Assembly (NCBI RefSeq): GCF_963677945.1
Contig: NZ_OY782578.1
Coordinates: 2,385,258-2,449,257 of the forward strand
Source: an uncultured Bacteroides sp.
GTDB taxonomy: Bacteria; Bacteroidota; Bacteroidia; Bacteroidales; Bacteroidaceae
Reading direction: 5' to 3'
Length of the DNA: 64,000 nucleotides
Part shown: in pieces, positions 51,387 through 59,920 of the stretch
Numbering within the stretch: position 1 is the stretch's first letter
Layout: each line of letters begins with the position of its first letter
Notes under the pieces: model-generated
Databases searched by the model: none
What the model was told of the DNA's origin: nothing
The model's input: the letters and a program-made list of their open reading frames with translations, nothing else
Made by a program: the position numbers and the translations under genes

Positions 51387-52802
51387 ATGAATAAATTACA
51401 TCATCTCATCATGTTGTCTCTTGTTCTATCCCTTTTCTCTTGCACATCAAAGAAAGCAAATACTTCGGAAAATTTGCAAGCTGGTGTTTCTCATCCCGAA
51501 TGGTCCCGAAACGCTGTTATCTATGAAGTAAATCTTCGTCAGTATACTAACGAAGGAACGATAAAAGCATTCCAGAATCACCTTCCTCAATTAAAGGAAC
51601 TTGGCGTGGATATCCTTTGGTTTATGCCTATTAATCCAATTTCGGAACTGAATCGTAAAGGTAAGCTGGGCAGTTATTATGCAGTGAAGAATTACAAAGA
51701 GGTGAATCCCGAGTTTGGAACTATTGCCGATTTTAAAGATATGGTGAAAAAAGCTCATGAACTTGGCTTTAAAGTAATTCTGGACTGGGTAGCCAATCAT
51801 ACTGGATGCGACAATGTGTGGCTGAAAGATCATCCTGACTGGTATGTAAAAGATAGTTTGGGGAAGGTTGTCAGTCCGTTCAATTGGACAGATACCTATA
51901 AGCTCGATTATTCAAAGAAAGAGATGCGAACTGCTATGATAGATGCCATGAAATTCTGGATTAAAGAATGTGATATAGACGGATATCGTTGTGATGTGGC
52001 ATTTGAAGTTCCAACTGATTTCTGGAATGATGCCCGTAAAGAGCTGGATTCTATAAAGCCGGTATTTATGTTGGCTGAAGCAGAGAAACCGGAACTTAAC
52101 GAAAAGGCTTTTGATATGAGTTACAACTGGCCTTTGAAAGATGTAATGAACAAGATTGCAAAAGGTCCGAAAGAAGCCGATAAAGCACAATATGTACATA
52201 AAAAAGAGAAAGCAGATTCACCGGCTAAAACCATGAATGCCGCAGAAGAATTAGATAAATTACTGGCTCATCAGGATAGTGTATTCCCTAAAGATGCTTA
52301 TCTGATGAATCATATCACTAATCACGATTTAAATTCATGGGAAGGTACTGAGTTCGATCGTTTGGGCGATGGAGTAAGAACCTTTGCTGTACTGACTTAT
52401 ACCTTGAAAGGAATGCCGCTTATTTATACCGGACAGGAAGTTGGAATGAATCGTGCATTCAAATTCTTCGAAAAAGATAAGGCTCCCGACTGGGCTAAAA
52501 ACGAAACGTTTGCTTTCTATAAGAAACTTAATGAGCTGAAACATTCTCAGCCGGCTTTGGCTGCAGGAATTAAAGGTGGTGAAATGGTGAGATATATAAC
52601 AGAATTTCCCAATGCATACGTGTTTGCCCGTAAATTGCCATCTTCGGAAGTTCTTGTTTATCTCAATTTAAGTAAAGAACCGGTTAATCTGTCGTTTAAA
52701 AAAGAGGCTCCAAAAGGTGAGTATACAAACTTCTTTACCGGAAAGAAAGATACTCTTCCTACAACTCTGGCTTCGTGGGAATATAAAGTGTATGTGAAAT
52801 GA
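51387..52802 (+). CDS. GH13 alpha-amylase-family lipoprotein
   Basis: A 471-residue lipoprotein (HLIMLSLVLSLFSC) with a GH13 barrel. Conserved regions are WFMPINPISE, region I DWVANHTG, region II GYRCDVAFEVP (nucleophile Asp), region III FMLAEAEKPEL (acid/base Glu) and region IV NHITNHDLNSW (transition-state Asp). A small C-terminal beta domain closes it. Starch- or maltooligosaccharide hydrolysis in the periplasm or at the surface is likely; exact specificity is unknown. No sus genes are next to it, and it has its own promoter. Confidence 0.92.
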   Translation: MNKLHHLIMLSLVLSLFSCTSKKANTSENLQAGVSHPEWSRNAVIYEVNLRQYTNEGTIKAFQNHLPQLKELGVDILWFMPINPISELNRKGKLGSYYAVKNYKEVNPEFGTIADFKDMVKKAHELGFKVILDWVANHTGCDNVWLKDHPDWYVKDSLGKVVSPFNWTDTYKLDYSKKEMRTAMIDAMKFWIKECDIDGYRCDVAFEVPTDFWNDARKELDSIKPVFMLAEAEKPELNEKAFDMSYNWPLKDVMNKIAKGPKEADKAQYVHKKEKADSPAKTMNAAEELDKLLAHQDSVFPKDAYLMNHITNHDLNSWEGTEFDRLGDGVRTFAVLTYTLKGMPLIYTGQEVGMNRAFKFFEKDKAPDWAKNETFAFYKKLNELKHSQPALAAGIKGGEMVRYITEFPNAYVFARKLPSSEVLVYLNLSKEPVNLSFKKEAPKGEYTNFFTGKKDTLPTTLASWEYKVYVK

Positions 52803-52846
52803 TGTGTTTTTTGTGAATAATTAGTTGGTTTGGTTGATTTGTTTTT

Positions 52847-52882
52847 ACTCCCGGCATATATATTTAGGTATTTGCCGGGAGT
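52847..52882. terminator. Bidirectional terminator GH13 / rlmH
   Basis: ACTCCCGGCA (52847-52856) pairs exactly with TGCCGGGAGT (52873-52882), with T and A runs outside the stem on both strands. It separates two convergent genes. Confidence 0.92.
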
Positions 52883-52902
52883 TTTGTATTGAATTCTATT
52901 GT

Positions 52903-53376
52903 TTACTCGTGGTGGTACGGACCGTTGTTTAGTATAGTCATGGCCCGGTAAAGCTGTTCTACAAAGATAAGACGCACCATCTGGTGAGAGAAAGTCATTT
53001 TCGACACAGAAATCTTTTCATGCGCAGCATCATATATCTTTTGAGAAAAACCGTAAGGTCCTCCAATAACAAATACCAATCGCTTGTTTACATTATGCAT
53101 CTTCTTTTCCAGCCAGTTGGCAAAATCCACTGAACGGAATTCCTTCCCGAATTCATCGAGCAGAACAATAACATCTCCAGGCTGAAAAGCTTTTAAAAGA
53201 AGTTCAGCTTCTTTCTCCTTTTGCTGATCCATGGTGAGGCTCTTCGTATTCTTTAATTCAGGAATAACTTCCATATCGAACGATATAAAATGCTTAGTAC
53301 GTTCAATATAGTCATTGATAGCAGTGATATAATGTTTTTCTACAGTTCTTCCTACAACGATAAGTGTTATTTTCAT
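52903..53376 (-). CDS. rlmH: 23S rRNA pseudouridine-1915 N3-methyltransferase
   Basis: A 157-residue SPOUT methyltransferase modifying pseudouridine 1915 in helix 69 of 23S rRNA. It shows the start MKITLIVVGRT, the SAM-binding knot VFVIGGPYGFS and the invariant end SKMTFSHQMVRLIFVEQLYRA followed by NNGPYHHE. Length and motifs are standard. A minus-strand TATTTTTG (53420-53413) about 36 nt upstream is a likely -7 box. Confidence 0.97.
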   Translation of the reverse strand: MKITLIVVGRTVEKHYITAINDYIERTKHFISFDMEVIPELKNTKSLTMDQQKEKEAELLLKAFQPGDVIVLLDEFGKEFRSVDFANWLEKKMHNVNKRLVFVIGGPYGFSQKIYDAAHEKISVSKMTFSHQMVRLIFVEQLYRAMTILNNGPYHHE

Positions 53377-53452
53377 CAGATAATTTCCTTTTTAGCCAGA
53401 TTTTGTGGGTGCAAAAATAGGCTTTTTCTTTTGAATTAGGGAAATTAAGTAT

Positions 53453-53480
53453 TGTTTTCCGGAAATAATATCTACCTTTG
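53453..53480 (+). promoter_or_regulatory. Promoter of DUF4783-nadC
   Basis: TTG at 53453-53455 and TACCTTTG at 53473-53480 are spaced as in Bacteroides -33/-7 promoters, 22 nt before the start codon at 53503. Confidence 0.6.
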
Positions 53481-53502
53481 TAACATATTAATGCTCATTG
53501 AT

Positions 53503-53895
53503 ATGAAAAAACTAATCCTTTTTATGTTATCGGCAGTTGTATTCTGTACTGCTTTTGCTCAGTTACAAGATTCTGTTGGTTTGACATCTGCATTTAAAAA
53601 AGGCAGCGCGCAGGATTTACTCCCGTTTTTAGGTGATCAGGTGGTAGTAATTATCAAAGATAATCCTCAGAAATTTAAAAAAGTTGAGGCTCAAAAAGCT
53701 ATGGCTGGTTTCTTTTCTGCAAATAAAGTTACCGGATTTATTGTAAATCATCAGGGAAACCGAGATGAATCGGGTTTTATTGTTGGTACATTGAGCACGG
53801 TAAACGGCTCATTCCGGGTAAATTGTTTTTTTAAGAAGAGCGATAATAACTCATCGTTAATTCATCAAATTAGAATAGTTAAAACAAATGAATGA
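53503..53895 (+). CDS. DUF4783-type exported protein
   Basis: A 130-residue protein with signal peptide MKKLILFMLSAVVFCTAFA. The mature part (SAFKKGSAQDLLPFLGDQVV, VEAQKAMAGFFSANKVTGF, SFRVNCFFKKSDNNSSLIHQ) looks like an NTF2-like fold, as described for DUF4783, a Bacteroidetes family usually found next to nadC. The open frame continues upstream to 53452, but the signal peptide and promoter fix the start at 53503. It overlaps nadC by 8 nt. Function is unknown. Confidence 0.82.
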   Translation: MKKLILFMLSAVVFCTAFAQLQDSVGLTSAFKKGSAQDLLPFLGDQVVVIIKDNPQKFKKVEAQKAMAGFFSANKVTGFIVNHQGNRDESGFIVGTLSTVNGSFRVNCFFKKSDNNSSLIHQIRIVKTNE

Positions 53896-54727
53896 TTTAA
53901 TTGACAGACTAATAGATTTAGCTTTTGCCGAAGATATAGGTGATGGCGATCATACAACTCTATCTTGTATTCCTGCTACTGCAATGGGAAAATCTAAACT
54001 TCTTATTAAAGAAGAAGGTGTACTTGCCGGAATAGAAGTAGCAAAGGAAATATTTCATCGCTTCGATCCTGAATTGAAAGTAGAAGTATTTATAAATGAT
54101 GGCGCTGAAGTTAAACCTGGTGATGTGGCTATGATTGTATCCGGAAAAGTTCAGTCATTGTTGCAAACAGAACGTTTGATGTTGAATGTAATGCAACGCA
54201 TGAGCGGTATTGCTACAACAACACGTAAGTATGTAAAGCGTCTTGAAGGAACAAAAACTCGTGTATTGGATACTCGTAAAACAACTCCGGGTATGCGTAT
54301 GCTTGAAAAAGAGGCTGTAAAAATTGGTGGCGGTGTAAACCACCGTATCGGACTCTTTGATATGATCCTTTTAAAAGATAATCATGTTGACTTTGCCGGC
54401 GGTATTGATAAGGCTGTTAACCGTGCTAAAGAATATTGCAAGGAAAAAGGTAAAGATCTGAAGATTGAAATTGAAGTACGTAACTTTGATGAAATTCAGC
54501 AAGTGCTTGCTCTTGGTGGAGTAGATCGTATTATGCTTGATAACTTCAATATTGAGAATACCTGTAAAGCAGTTGAAATGATCGGTGGAAGATTTGAAAT
54601 TGAATCTTCTGGTGGTATTACTTTCAATACTCTTCGCGATTATGCAGAATGTGGAGTGGACTTTATTTCTGTAGGCGCGCTTACTCATTCAGTTAAAGGC
54701 TTAGATATGAGCTTTAAAGCTTGTTAA
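53888..54727 (+). CDS. nadC: Nicotinate-nucleotide pyrophosphorylase
   Basis: A 279-residue quinolinate phosphoribosyltransferase making nicotinate mononucleotide for NAD synthesis. It has FAEDIGDGDHTTL at the N-terminus, LNVMQRMSGIATTTR, DTRKTTPGMRMLEKEAVKIGGG and LKDNHV, plus IEIEVRNFDE and LESSGGIT-like IESSGGITFNTLRDYA. All active-site Arg, Lys, Glu and Asp positions are present. nadA and nadB are elsewhere. It overlaps the DUF4783 gene and ends before a very strong terminator. Confidence 0.97.
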   Translation: MNDLIDRLIDLAFAEDIGDGDHTTLSCIPATAMGKSKLLIKEEGVLAGIEVAKEIFHRFDPELKVEVFINDGAEVKPGDVAMIVSGKVQSLLQTERLMLNVMQRMSGIATTTRKYVKRLEGTKTRVLDTRKTTPGMRMLEKEAVKIGGGVNHRIGLFDMILLKDNHVDFAGGIDKAVNRAKEYCKEKGKDLKIEIEVRNFDEIQQVLALGGVDRIMLDNFNIENTCKAVEMIGGRFEIESSGGITFNTLRDYAECGVDFISVGALTHSVKGLDMSFKAC

Positions 54728-54759
54728 TGATAAAATAAGGAATCCTTATATATAATGGT

Positions 54760-54800
54760 AAACATCCCGTTTGGTAAACTAACCAAACGGGATGTTTTTT
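54760..54800 (+). terminator. Terminator after nadC
   Basis: A perfect 16-bp stem (54760-54775 with 54782-54797) encloses a 6-nt loop and is followed by a T run. Confidence 0.95.
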
Positions 54801-55133
54801 ATTTTAGACCTACATCTTTTATTAATAATGTCTACATCTTACTTGTAAAAGGTCTACTATTTATTAAAAAAAGCAGTAGACTTTTTATAAAACATATACC
54901 TAACAAATTGTTTAGCTTATTAATTGTGTTTATCTGGGTAATTTGACCTATTCGTCTATTGAATCACATGTTTTCGTCCACCATATTAGGTTAATACAGA
55001 AACTTCTTTTACTTTTGTTTGTTATAGAAAAATAGTGTAGGAGATTTTTTTTTATTTTCTCATGCAGCATTTATAAATTCACGGAGTTATACATATAGAC
55101 AACGCAAATACGTCTATACAAAACTAGAGTAAG
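54801..55133. promoter_or_regulatory. Gap upstream of the ECF sigma operon
   Basis: No believable gene is seen in this 333-nt stretch; a short open frame near 54755-54946 reads through the nadC terminator and has no family traits. A -7-like TACTTTTG is at 55010-55017, about 117 nt before the sigma start. TTTATAAATTCACGG and CGTCTATAC near 55070-55120 could hold a sigma-specific promoter, but no consensus is known for it. Confidence 0.4.
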
Positions 55134-55691
55134 TTGAAAGAGGAATTAGAATTGGTTAAAGGCTGTCGGGCAGGTGATAATGCTGCCCGAAAGGAACTTT
55201 ACACTCTTTATTCCAAGAGACTGCTTGCTGTTTGTTATCGCTATACCGGCGATATAGACGTTGCGCATGATATTCTTCACGATGGTTTTATTAAAATCTA
55301 CAAATCAATTTCAAAATTTGATTATCGTGGGAATGGCTCTTTAGAGTTATGGATGAGCAGAGTGATGGCAAACCTTTCATTGGACTACTTGCAGCAAAAG
55401 AAAAAAATGCAGGAAGTATTTGTTCAGGAAGAGGATTTGCCAGATGTGATTGAACTACCCGAAAAAGAATTGTATGAAGACATTTCGGATTCACAGCTAA
55501 TGCTTTTTGTGACAGAGTTGCCTGCTGGCTATCGTACAGTGTTCAACTTATTCGTCTTCGAAGAAAAGTCTCACAAAGAAATTGCTGCTTTACTTCACAT
55601 CAACGAACATTCATCCACTTCACAACTTCATAGAGCAAAAAGTATGTTAGCTAAGAAAATTAAAGAATTTATCCGCAATGAAGAAAGATGA
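55134..55691 (+). CDS. ECF-type RNA polymerase sigma factor
   Basis: A 185-residue sigma-70-family ECF factor. Region 2 is ELYTLYSKRLLAVCYRYTGD with the core-binding DILHDGFIKIYKSI (sigma-2.2/2.3) and LWMSRVMANLSLDYLQQ; region 4 is YRTVFNLFVFEEKSHKEIAA with HTH HKEIAALLHINEHSSTSQLHRAK. It begins at a TTG codon (55134): the conserved region 2 starts only a few residues later and no ATG exists upstream or before MSRV. It overlaps the next gene by 14 nt, and that gene begins with an anti-sigma-like segment, so the two should form a sigma/anti-sigma pair. Confidence 0.93.
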   Translation: MKEELELVKGCRAGDNAARKELYTLYSKRLLAVCYRYTGDIDVAHDILHDGFIKIYKSISKFDYRGNGSLELWMSRVMANLSLDYLQQKKKMQEVFVQEEDLPDVIELPEKELYEDISDSQLMLFVTELPAGYRTVFNLFVFEEKSHKEIAALLHINEHSSTSQLHRAKSMLAKKIKEFIRNEER

Positions 55692-56763
55692 AGATGAATT
55701 AACCGAACTGTTTCACTCGCGACTGAAGAAATACGAAATTCCGTTGCAAGAGGACATGTGGGAAGATCTGGAAAAAGAATTGTCCAAACCTTCTCCAAGA
55801 AAGCTTTATTCTATATTGTTTATTGCTGCTGCAGCCATTTTTCTGATATTATTTGCATGCTCGGCTGCGGTTTGGATGTTCGCTCCTCATAAAGAAGCTT
55901 CTTCCTTATTAAGCAAAGCATCTGCACCTGTTATTGAAAAGCACGACGCAATAGCAAAGGCGGATAAGGTAATAATCAACAATCCTGTTACTGAAGAAGC
56001 TGTTGAACAGACTCCTGTTCCGGAAGAAAAAGTAGTTATAGAAAAGACGGTTGAAGCTATTCCGGCTGATACTGCTATTCAAAAAGAAGAACCAAAGAAG
56101 CAATCACAGAATGTACTTATGTCTGCAGAAGTACAAGCGGCTGAAGCAATGGCTCAGGAAGATGATGATTACATAAAAGTTCATACAGAAAAAGAATGGA
56201 GTCTGGGTTTATCGGCTTCTATAGAACCTTGCAAATCATTTACTAAGGTTGGAAGCAACTCAGAACCAATAAATATTTGCTATAAAGAACCCGTTTCATT
56301 GAGTCTGACTATCGGAAAAAGACTTTCTGATAAAATTTCAATAGAAAGCGGGATAAATTATACCTTATTACGCTCATCATTAAAGGATGAGGCCGGAGGA
56401 AATCTTACTGATCAGAAATTCCATTTCATTGGAATACCACTTAGAGTTAGTTATACGCTGATTAACAAAAAAGATTTTGATCTTTACGCATCTGCCGGTG
56501 GAATGTTGGAAGAATGTATTTCTCCTAAATCAGAATATTATTCAGGAACAAGTCAAACAGATAAAGATGATTATAATATGGACAGAATGCAATGTTCGCT
56601 TACTGCTTCTGTTGGATTCCAGTATAATACATCTGAACATCTGGCGCTCTTTGCCGAACCTGGTCTTGCATACTATTTTGACGATCATGCACTTGCATCT
56701 ACAATAAGAAAGGAAAGACCTCTTAACTTTAATCTCCGTTGCGGAGTTAAATTAGTGTACTAG
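55678..56763 (+). CDS. Anti-sigma-like head fused to an outer-membrane barrel
   Basis: A 361-residue protein with an unusual order of parts. Residues 1-40 (ELTELFHSRLKKYEIPLQED, then MWEDLEKEL) resemble the cytoplasmic N-termini of Bacteroidetes anti-sigma proteins. One membrane helix follows at ~44-68 (LFIAAAAIFLILFACSAAVW). Residues ~70-172 are a linker rich in Glu, Lys, Pro and Ala (NPVTEEAVEQTPVPEEKVVI). From ~173 to 361 the chain looks like an outer-membrane beta-barrel (SLGLSASIEPCKSF, LSLTIGKRLSDKISIESGIN) ending in LVY. If both ends are placed as predicted, the protein spans inner membrane, periplasm and outer membrane. It overlaps the sigma gene and is probably its regulator. Confidence 0.75.
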   Translation: MKKDEDELTELFHSRLKKYEIPLQEDMWEDLEKELSKPSPRKLYSILFIAAAAIFLILFACSAAVWMFAPHKEASSLLSKASAPVIEKHDAIAKADKVIINNPVTEEAVEQTPVPEEKVVIEKTVEAIPADTAIQKEEPKKQSQNVLMSAEVQAAEAMAQEDDDYIKVHTEKEWSLGLSASIEPCKSFTKVGSNSEPINICYKEPVSLSLTIGKRLSDKISIESGINYTLLRSSLKDEAGGNLTDQKFHFIGIPLRVSYTLINKKDFDLYASAGGMLEECISPKSEYYSGTSQTDKDDYNMDRMQCSLTASVGFQYNTSEHLALFAEPGLAYYFDDHALASTIRKERPLNFNLRCGVKLVY

Positions 56764-56792
56764 CAACATTAATCTCCTTAAAGAACTTTATT

Positions 56793-57338
56793 ATGAAAAG
56801 AAATCTATGGCCATTGGTAATGGGCATTCTGTTTCTCGTAGCTTATTGTTTACTTTTTACAGGATGCAGCGGAGAGGATGTTGACTTTGATAATCCAAAT
56901 CCAAAAACGTTTGTTAAGCAAATAAAGGCGGGAACGTATGATACGAAAAGTCCTTATGGATTCGTTGAGGTTCCGGTTTTTGCAAAAAAAGATATTCCCG
57001 AGCTTATTAAATATGTGAAAGATATGTCTACAATAGAATTTTTTCCTACAAATGTAATTTCTTCATACGGGCCTTATGCTAATTATCGCCTCGGGGAATG
57101 TATTATGTGGACTATCGAATCCATTAGGGTTGGAAAGTATGCATCTTTAGGATGCAAGCTCGTTCATAAAGACGTAAATGAACATTTGCAATATGCTTAC
57201 CTTTCCGATAGTGAAATTAAAGATGTTGCAGATTTATATATTAAATGGTGGAACAAGGTGATGAATCAGCCTGAATATAATTTAATAGATCCTTTTTCAG
57301 AGAATCCATTAGAAGGTACTAATTATCGTTGGAATTAA
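56793..57338 (+). CDS. DUF4943-type lipoprotein
   Basis: A 181-residue lipoprotein (LVMGILFLVAYCLLFTGC) of the group annotated as DUF4943. The mature part contains FVKQIKAGTYDTKSPYGFVE, a run of helix-turn segments (KKDIPELIKYVKDMSTIEFF) and WTIESIRVGKYASLGCKLVH, ending FSENPLEGTNYRW. PNP-rich start and HEAT-like spacing are visible but no catalytic site. It lies 29 nt after the barrel protein and is the third gene of the sigma operon, so it may be part of the envelope response that the sigma factor controls. Confidence 0.75.
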   Translation: MKRNLWPLVMGILFLVAYCLLFTGCSGEDVDFDNPNPKTFVKQIKAGTYDTKSPYGFVEVPVFAKKDIPELIKYVKDMSTIEFFPTNVISSYGPYANYRLGECIMWTIESIRVGKYASLGCKLVHKDVNEHLQYAYLSDSEIKDVADLYIKWWNKVMNQPEYNLIDPFSENPLEGTNYRWN

Positions 57339-58319
57339 ATGACAAAAAGAATATATCTCGTTATTTTGTTTTTTGTTACAGCAATTGTTGCAAGTAATGC
57401 GCAGCAGCGCAAAGAGACTAAAAAAACTGTCACTCAAAAAAGCGAAATGTCAGTAGAAAAAGAAATAATAATAAATCCGGAAGCTCTAAAATCTATCAAT
57501 TTAGGTTCTCCACGTATGTCATCGTCTTCTTCTAATATGAAGTCGACGGATGTGAAGGACTTGACTAACGAAATTCTAGGTAAAAAAGAGAGTTTGGATG
57601 CCCCGCATGAAGGAAGACTCATGCTGGGATTTTCTTGTTTTGCTTCTGCTTACCAAAATCGTAAGAGTGGACAGAAACTGAAAGTAGATCCAATGGGATT
57701 TGGTGAATTTAAAATGCCTCTCAGAGGAGGAATGGTAATTAGTAAAGATGCCACAACTCCACGATATCTTGCTGGGGATAAAATTGCAACTATGTTTGGC
57801 CCCTCTTCCAGAGCTGCTTTATCCTTTAGTGCAGAAGATATTCTTGAATCCATATTCTGGAGAAAACCACCTGATTTATGGACTCATTATGCTGATAAGC
57901 CAAAGCCTAACTTTAGTATTGAAACAGACATGCCCGATGATCTTATTAAAATTCGTCAGGCTAATGTTGCAATGATGGATTCGTTGATAAACACTTCTTC
58001 GAAGAAGTATAAGATAGTTTATCTGTTCTGTGATGAATCTGATTATTCAACGGAAAATTTTCCCGAGGTGGTTAAGTATGTGGAAAGTCATAAAGATAAA
58101 TTTGATTTGTTTCCGGTTTCCGGAAAGAAGCATGAAGATCTTTCCTGCATAGCAAAATATCTACATAAAGTAGCTTACTATAGTCCGGTATATGTGTTGA
58201 ACGGGAATCATAAGGAAAGTCTTATTCTTATGCTCGATCAAAATCATAAGGCTATTTCTTTACTAGCTTGTGATACTAGTGTCTCTAAGAAGTTTGATGA
58301 AATAAAGCTTTTGCCATAG
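57339..58319 (+). CDS. Secreted protein, unknown function
   Basis: A 326-residue protein with signal peptide MTKRIYLVILFFVTAIVASNA. After a Ser/Lys-rich linker (~25-80), no named domain is recognised. The C-terminal third (KYKIVYLFCDESDYSTENFP, VVKYVESHKDKFDLFPVSG, VYVLNGNHKESLILMLDQNH) alternates strand and helix like a thioredoxin fold but lacks a CxxC pair. It begins right after the stop of the lipoprotein gene, and a terminator-like hairpin follows, so it closes the four-gene sigma operon. Confidence 0.7.
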   Translation: MTKRIYLVILFFVTAIVASNAQQRKETKKTVTQKSEMSVEKEIIINPEALKSINLGSPRMSSSSSNMKSTDVKDLTNEILGKKESLDAPHEGRLMLGFSCFASAYQNRKSGQKLKVDPMGFGEFKMPLRGGMVISKDATTPRYLAGDKIATMFGPSSRAALSFSAEDILESIFWRKPPDLWTHYADKPKPNFSIETDMPDDLIKIRQANVAMMDSLINTSSKKYKIVYLFCDESDYSTENFPEVVKYVESHKDKFDLFPVSGKKHEDLSCIAKYLHKVAYYSPVYVLNGNHKESLILMLDQNHKAISLLACDTSVSKKFDEIKLLP

Positions 58320-58357
58320 AGTGGTGTTTATTTAGAGTCGTTTCTTTAATCAGAGTG

Positions 58358-58398
58358 ATGCATGCATGGCTTCTATATATAGTAAGCCGTGTGTGCAT
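58358..58398 (+). terminator. Terminator-like hairpin closing the sigma operon
   Basis: The arms 58358-58372 and 58384-58398 pair over 15 nt with three wobble positions, followed by a T-rich stretch. Confidence 0.65.
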
Positions 58399-58463
58399 TT
58401 TCTTTTCTTTCCAGGATTATTCATCAAAACTTTATAATATCTTTGAAGGTAAATAAATGATTT

Positions 58464-59411
58464 ATGAATAGAATATGTGATCTTTTTGGAATAAAATACC
58501 CTATTATACAGGGAGGAATGGTGTGGTGTAGTGGATGGCGACTAGCTTCTGCCGTAAGTAATTCCGGTGGATTAGGATTGATAGGAGCCGGGTCCATGCA
58601 TCCTGAAGTTCTTCGTGAACATATAAGGAAATGTAGCGAGGCGACAGATAAACCGTTTGGAGTAAATATCCCACTGATGTATCCTCAGATAGAAGAAATT
58701 ATGAAGATAGTAGTTGAAGAGAAGGTGAAGATTGTATTTACTTCAGCAGGAAACCCCAAGGCCTGGACATCTTATCTGAAACAAAATGGTATTAAGGTAG
58801 CACATGTAGTCTCTAGTGCCAGGTTTGCAGAAAAGTGCGAAGCGGCAGGTGTTGATGCAATTGTAGCCGAAGGTTTTGAAGCTGGTGGTCATAATGGAAG
58901 AGAGGAAACAACTACTCTTTGTCTTATTCCATCAGTCAGGAAAGCAACTTCGTTGCCTTTAATTTCAGCTGGTGGTATAGCTACTGGTGCAGGAATGCTT
59001 GCAGTAATGGCATTAGGGGCTGAAGGTGTTCAGATGGGAACTCGTTTTGCTTTGACAAAAGAAAGTTCTGCACACAATAATTTTAAAGAATTATGCTTAT
59101 CTCTCAATGAAGGCGATACAAAACTTCTATTGAAGAAACTAGCTCCGGTGCGATTAGTTAAAGGAAAGTTCTTTTCCGAAGTAGAAGAAGCCGAAGCTCG
59201 TGGAGCATCTGTTGAAGAAATGCGCGAATTGTTAGGTAAAGGCCGTGCAAAAAAAGGAATATTTGAAGGAAATCTGGACGAAGGCGAGCTGGAAATTGGT
59301 CAGGTTGCGTCACTTATTCACGAACTTAAACCTGTTGCTGAAGTTGTAAAAGAGGTGATTGATGAATTCAATGCCTGTAAACAGGTTGTATCTTCCTTTT
59401 CAACTTTATAA
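58464..59411 (+). CDS. Nitronate monooxygenase / FabK-like flavoprotein
   Basis: A 315-residue FMN enzyme of the 2-nitropropane dioxygenase/FabK superfamily. It shows YPIIQGGMVWCSGWRLASAV, NSGGLGLIGAGSM, KPFGVNIPLM, IVAEGFEAGGHNG (the EGxEAGGHxG motif shared with FabK), PLISAGGIATGAGMLAVMAL and EGVQMGTRFALTKES. Overall similarity is close to enoyl-ACP reductase II (FabK), so it could reduce enoyl-ACP in fatty acid synthesis rather than oxidise nitronates. Either assignment needs biochemistry. A -7-like TATCTTTG (58438-58445) precedes the start by 18 nt. Confidence 0.85.
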   Translation: MNRICDLFGIKYPIIQGGMVWCSGWRLASAVSNSGGLGLIGAGSMHPEVLREHIRKCSEATDKPFGVNIPLMYPQIEEIMKIVVEEKVKIVFTSAGNPKAWTSYLKQNGIKVAHVVSSARFAEKCEAAGVDAIVAEGFEAGGHNGREETTTLCLIPSVRKATSLPLISAGGIATGAGMLAVMALGAEGVQMGTRFALTKESSAHNNFKELCLSLNEGDTKLLLKKLAPVRLVKGKFFSEVEEAEARGASVEEMRELLGKGRAKKGIFEGNLDEGELEIGQVASLIHELKPVAEVVKEVIDEFNACKQVVSSFSTL

Positions 59412-59595
59412 TGTATAAGCATGATGTTTATTTTAGTTAAAAGCGTATTGGATGTAAGCCTTCCCAATTTTATAATGGATAAGTACTGAATAAAACCATG
59501 ATGCACAATATTTTCTTGCTTTAAAGAATTATTGTACTGTCCTGTATAAGACCCAACAAATACTTAAATGACAGGCTTTTCAACTATTTGAGTTT

Positions 59596-59647
59596 GCCGC
59601 TATTGCCGCATAAAGTATTATTAAGTTAACCGACTTTATAACGAACT
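59596..59647 (+). repeat. Left dif-like site and flanking repeat of the cassette
   Basis: Within this 52-nt block, 59603-59631 reads TTGCCGCATAA, a 7-nt centre AGTATTA, then TTAAGTTAACC. Against E. coli dif arms (GGTGCGCATAA and TTATGTTAAAT) 7 of 11 and 8 of 11 positions match by eye. The block is about 85% identical to 60456-60508 on the other side of the two-gene cassette. It ends 10 nt before the first cassette ORF. Confidence 0.6.
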
Positions 59648-59656
59648 AATAGTATT

Positions 59657-59920
59657 ATGGATGATATTTTTATTAAAAAGAAGTGGGACGAAGAAAATAT
59701 TGTTTTTTATATACATTTCAAGAATAATGTCGCCGTAAGACAACTTGAAGTATATCCAAATGAAAAACGGTATTTATCCGAATCTAATCCTTTTTATAAG
59801 GATTCGGGATTATGTGATCAATCGTTAGAAACTCTGGATCTTGAAGAAAGCGATTTCATTGACGAGATAGAGTTTGATAATGTATGGAATAATAGAAAAG
59901 AAGATGGTAATATATATTAG
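59657..59920 (+). CDS. Small acidic protein of unknown function, cassette gene 1
   Basis: An 87-residue protein beginning MDDIFIKKKWDEENIVFYIH. The first half looks like a beta-rich fold with a basic turn (FKNNVAVRQLEVYPNEKRYL), the second half is strongly acidic (SLETLDLEESDFIDEIEFDN). No family is recognised and no signal peptide or membrane helix is present. It overlaps the macro-domain gene by 17 nt, so the two are almost certainly co-translated. The pair could be a toxin-antitoxin-like or substrate/enzyme pair, but nothing in the sequence assigns a role. The start lies 10 nt after the left flanking repeat. Confidence 0.65.
   Translation: MDDIFIKKKWDEENIVFYIHFKNNVAVRQLEVYPNEKRYLSESNPFYKDSGLCDQSLETLDLEESDFIDEIEFDNVWNNRKEDGNIY

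Noticed and set aside
54755-54946. Short plus-strand ORF after nadC
   Set aside because: It runs through the perfect nadC terminator stem and has no leader or family traits.
59435-59490. Possible third, upstream copy of the cassette flanking repeat
   Set aside because: GTAAGCC and CCCAATTTTATAA resemble the right repeat, but the alignment needs several gaps and the arm and centre structure is missing.
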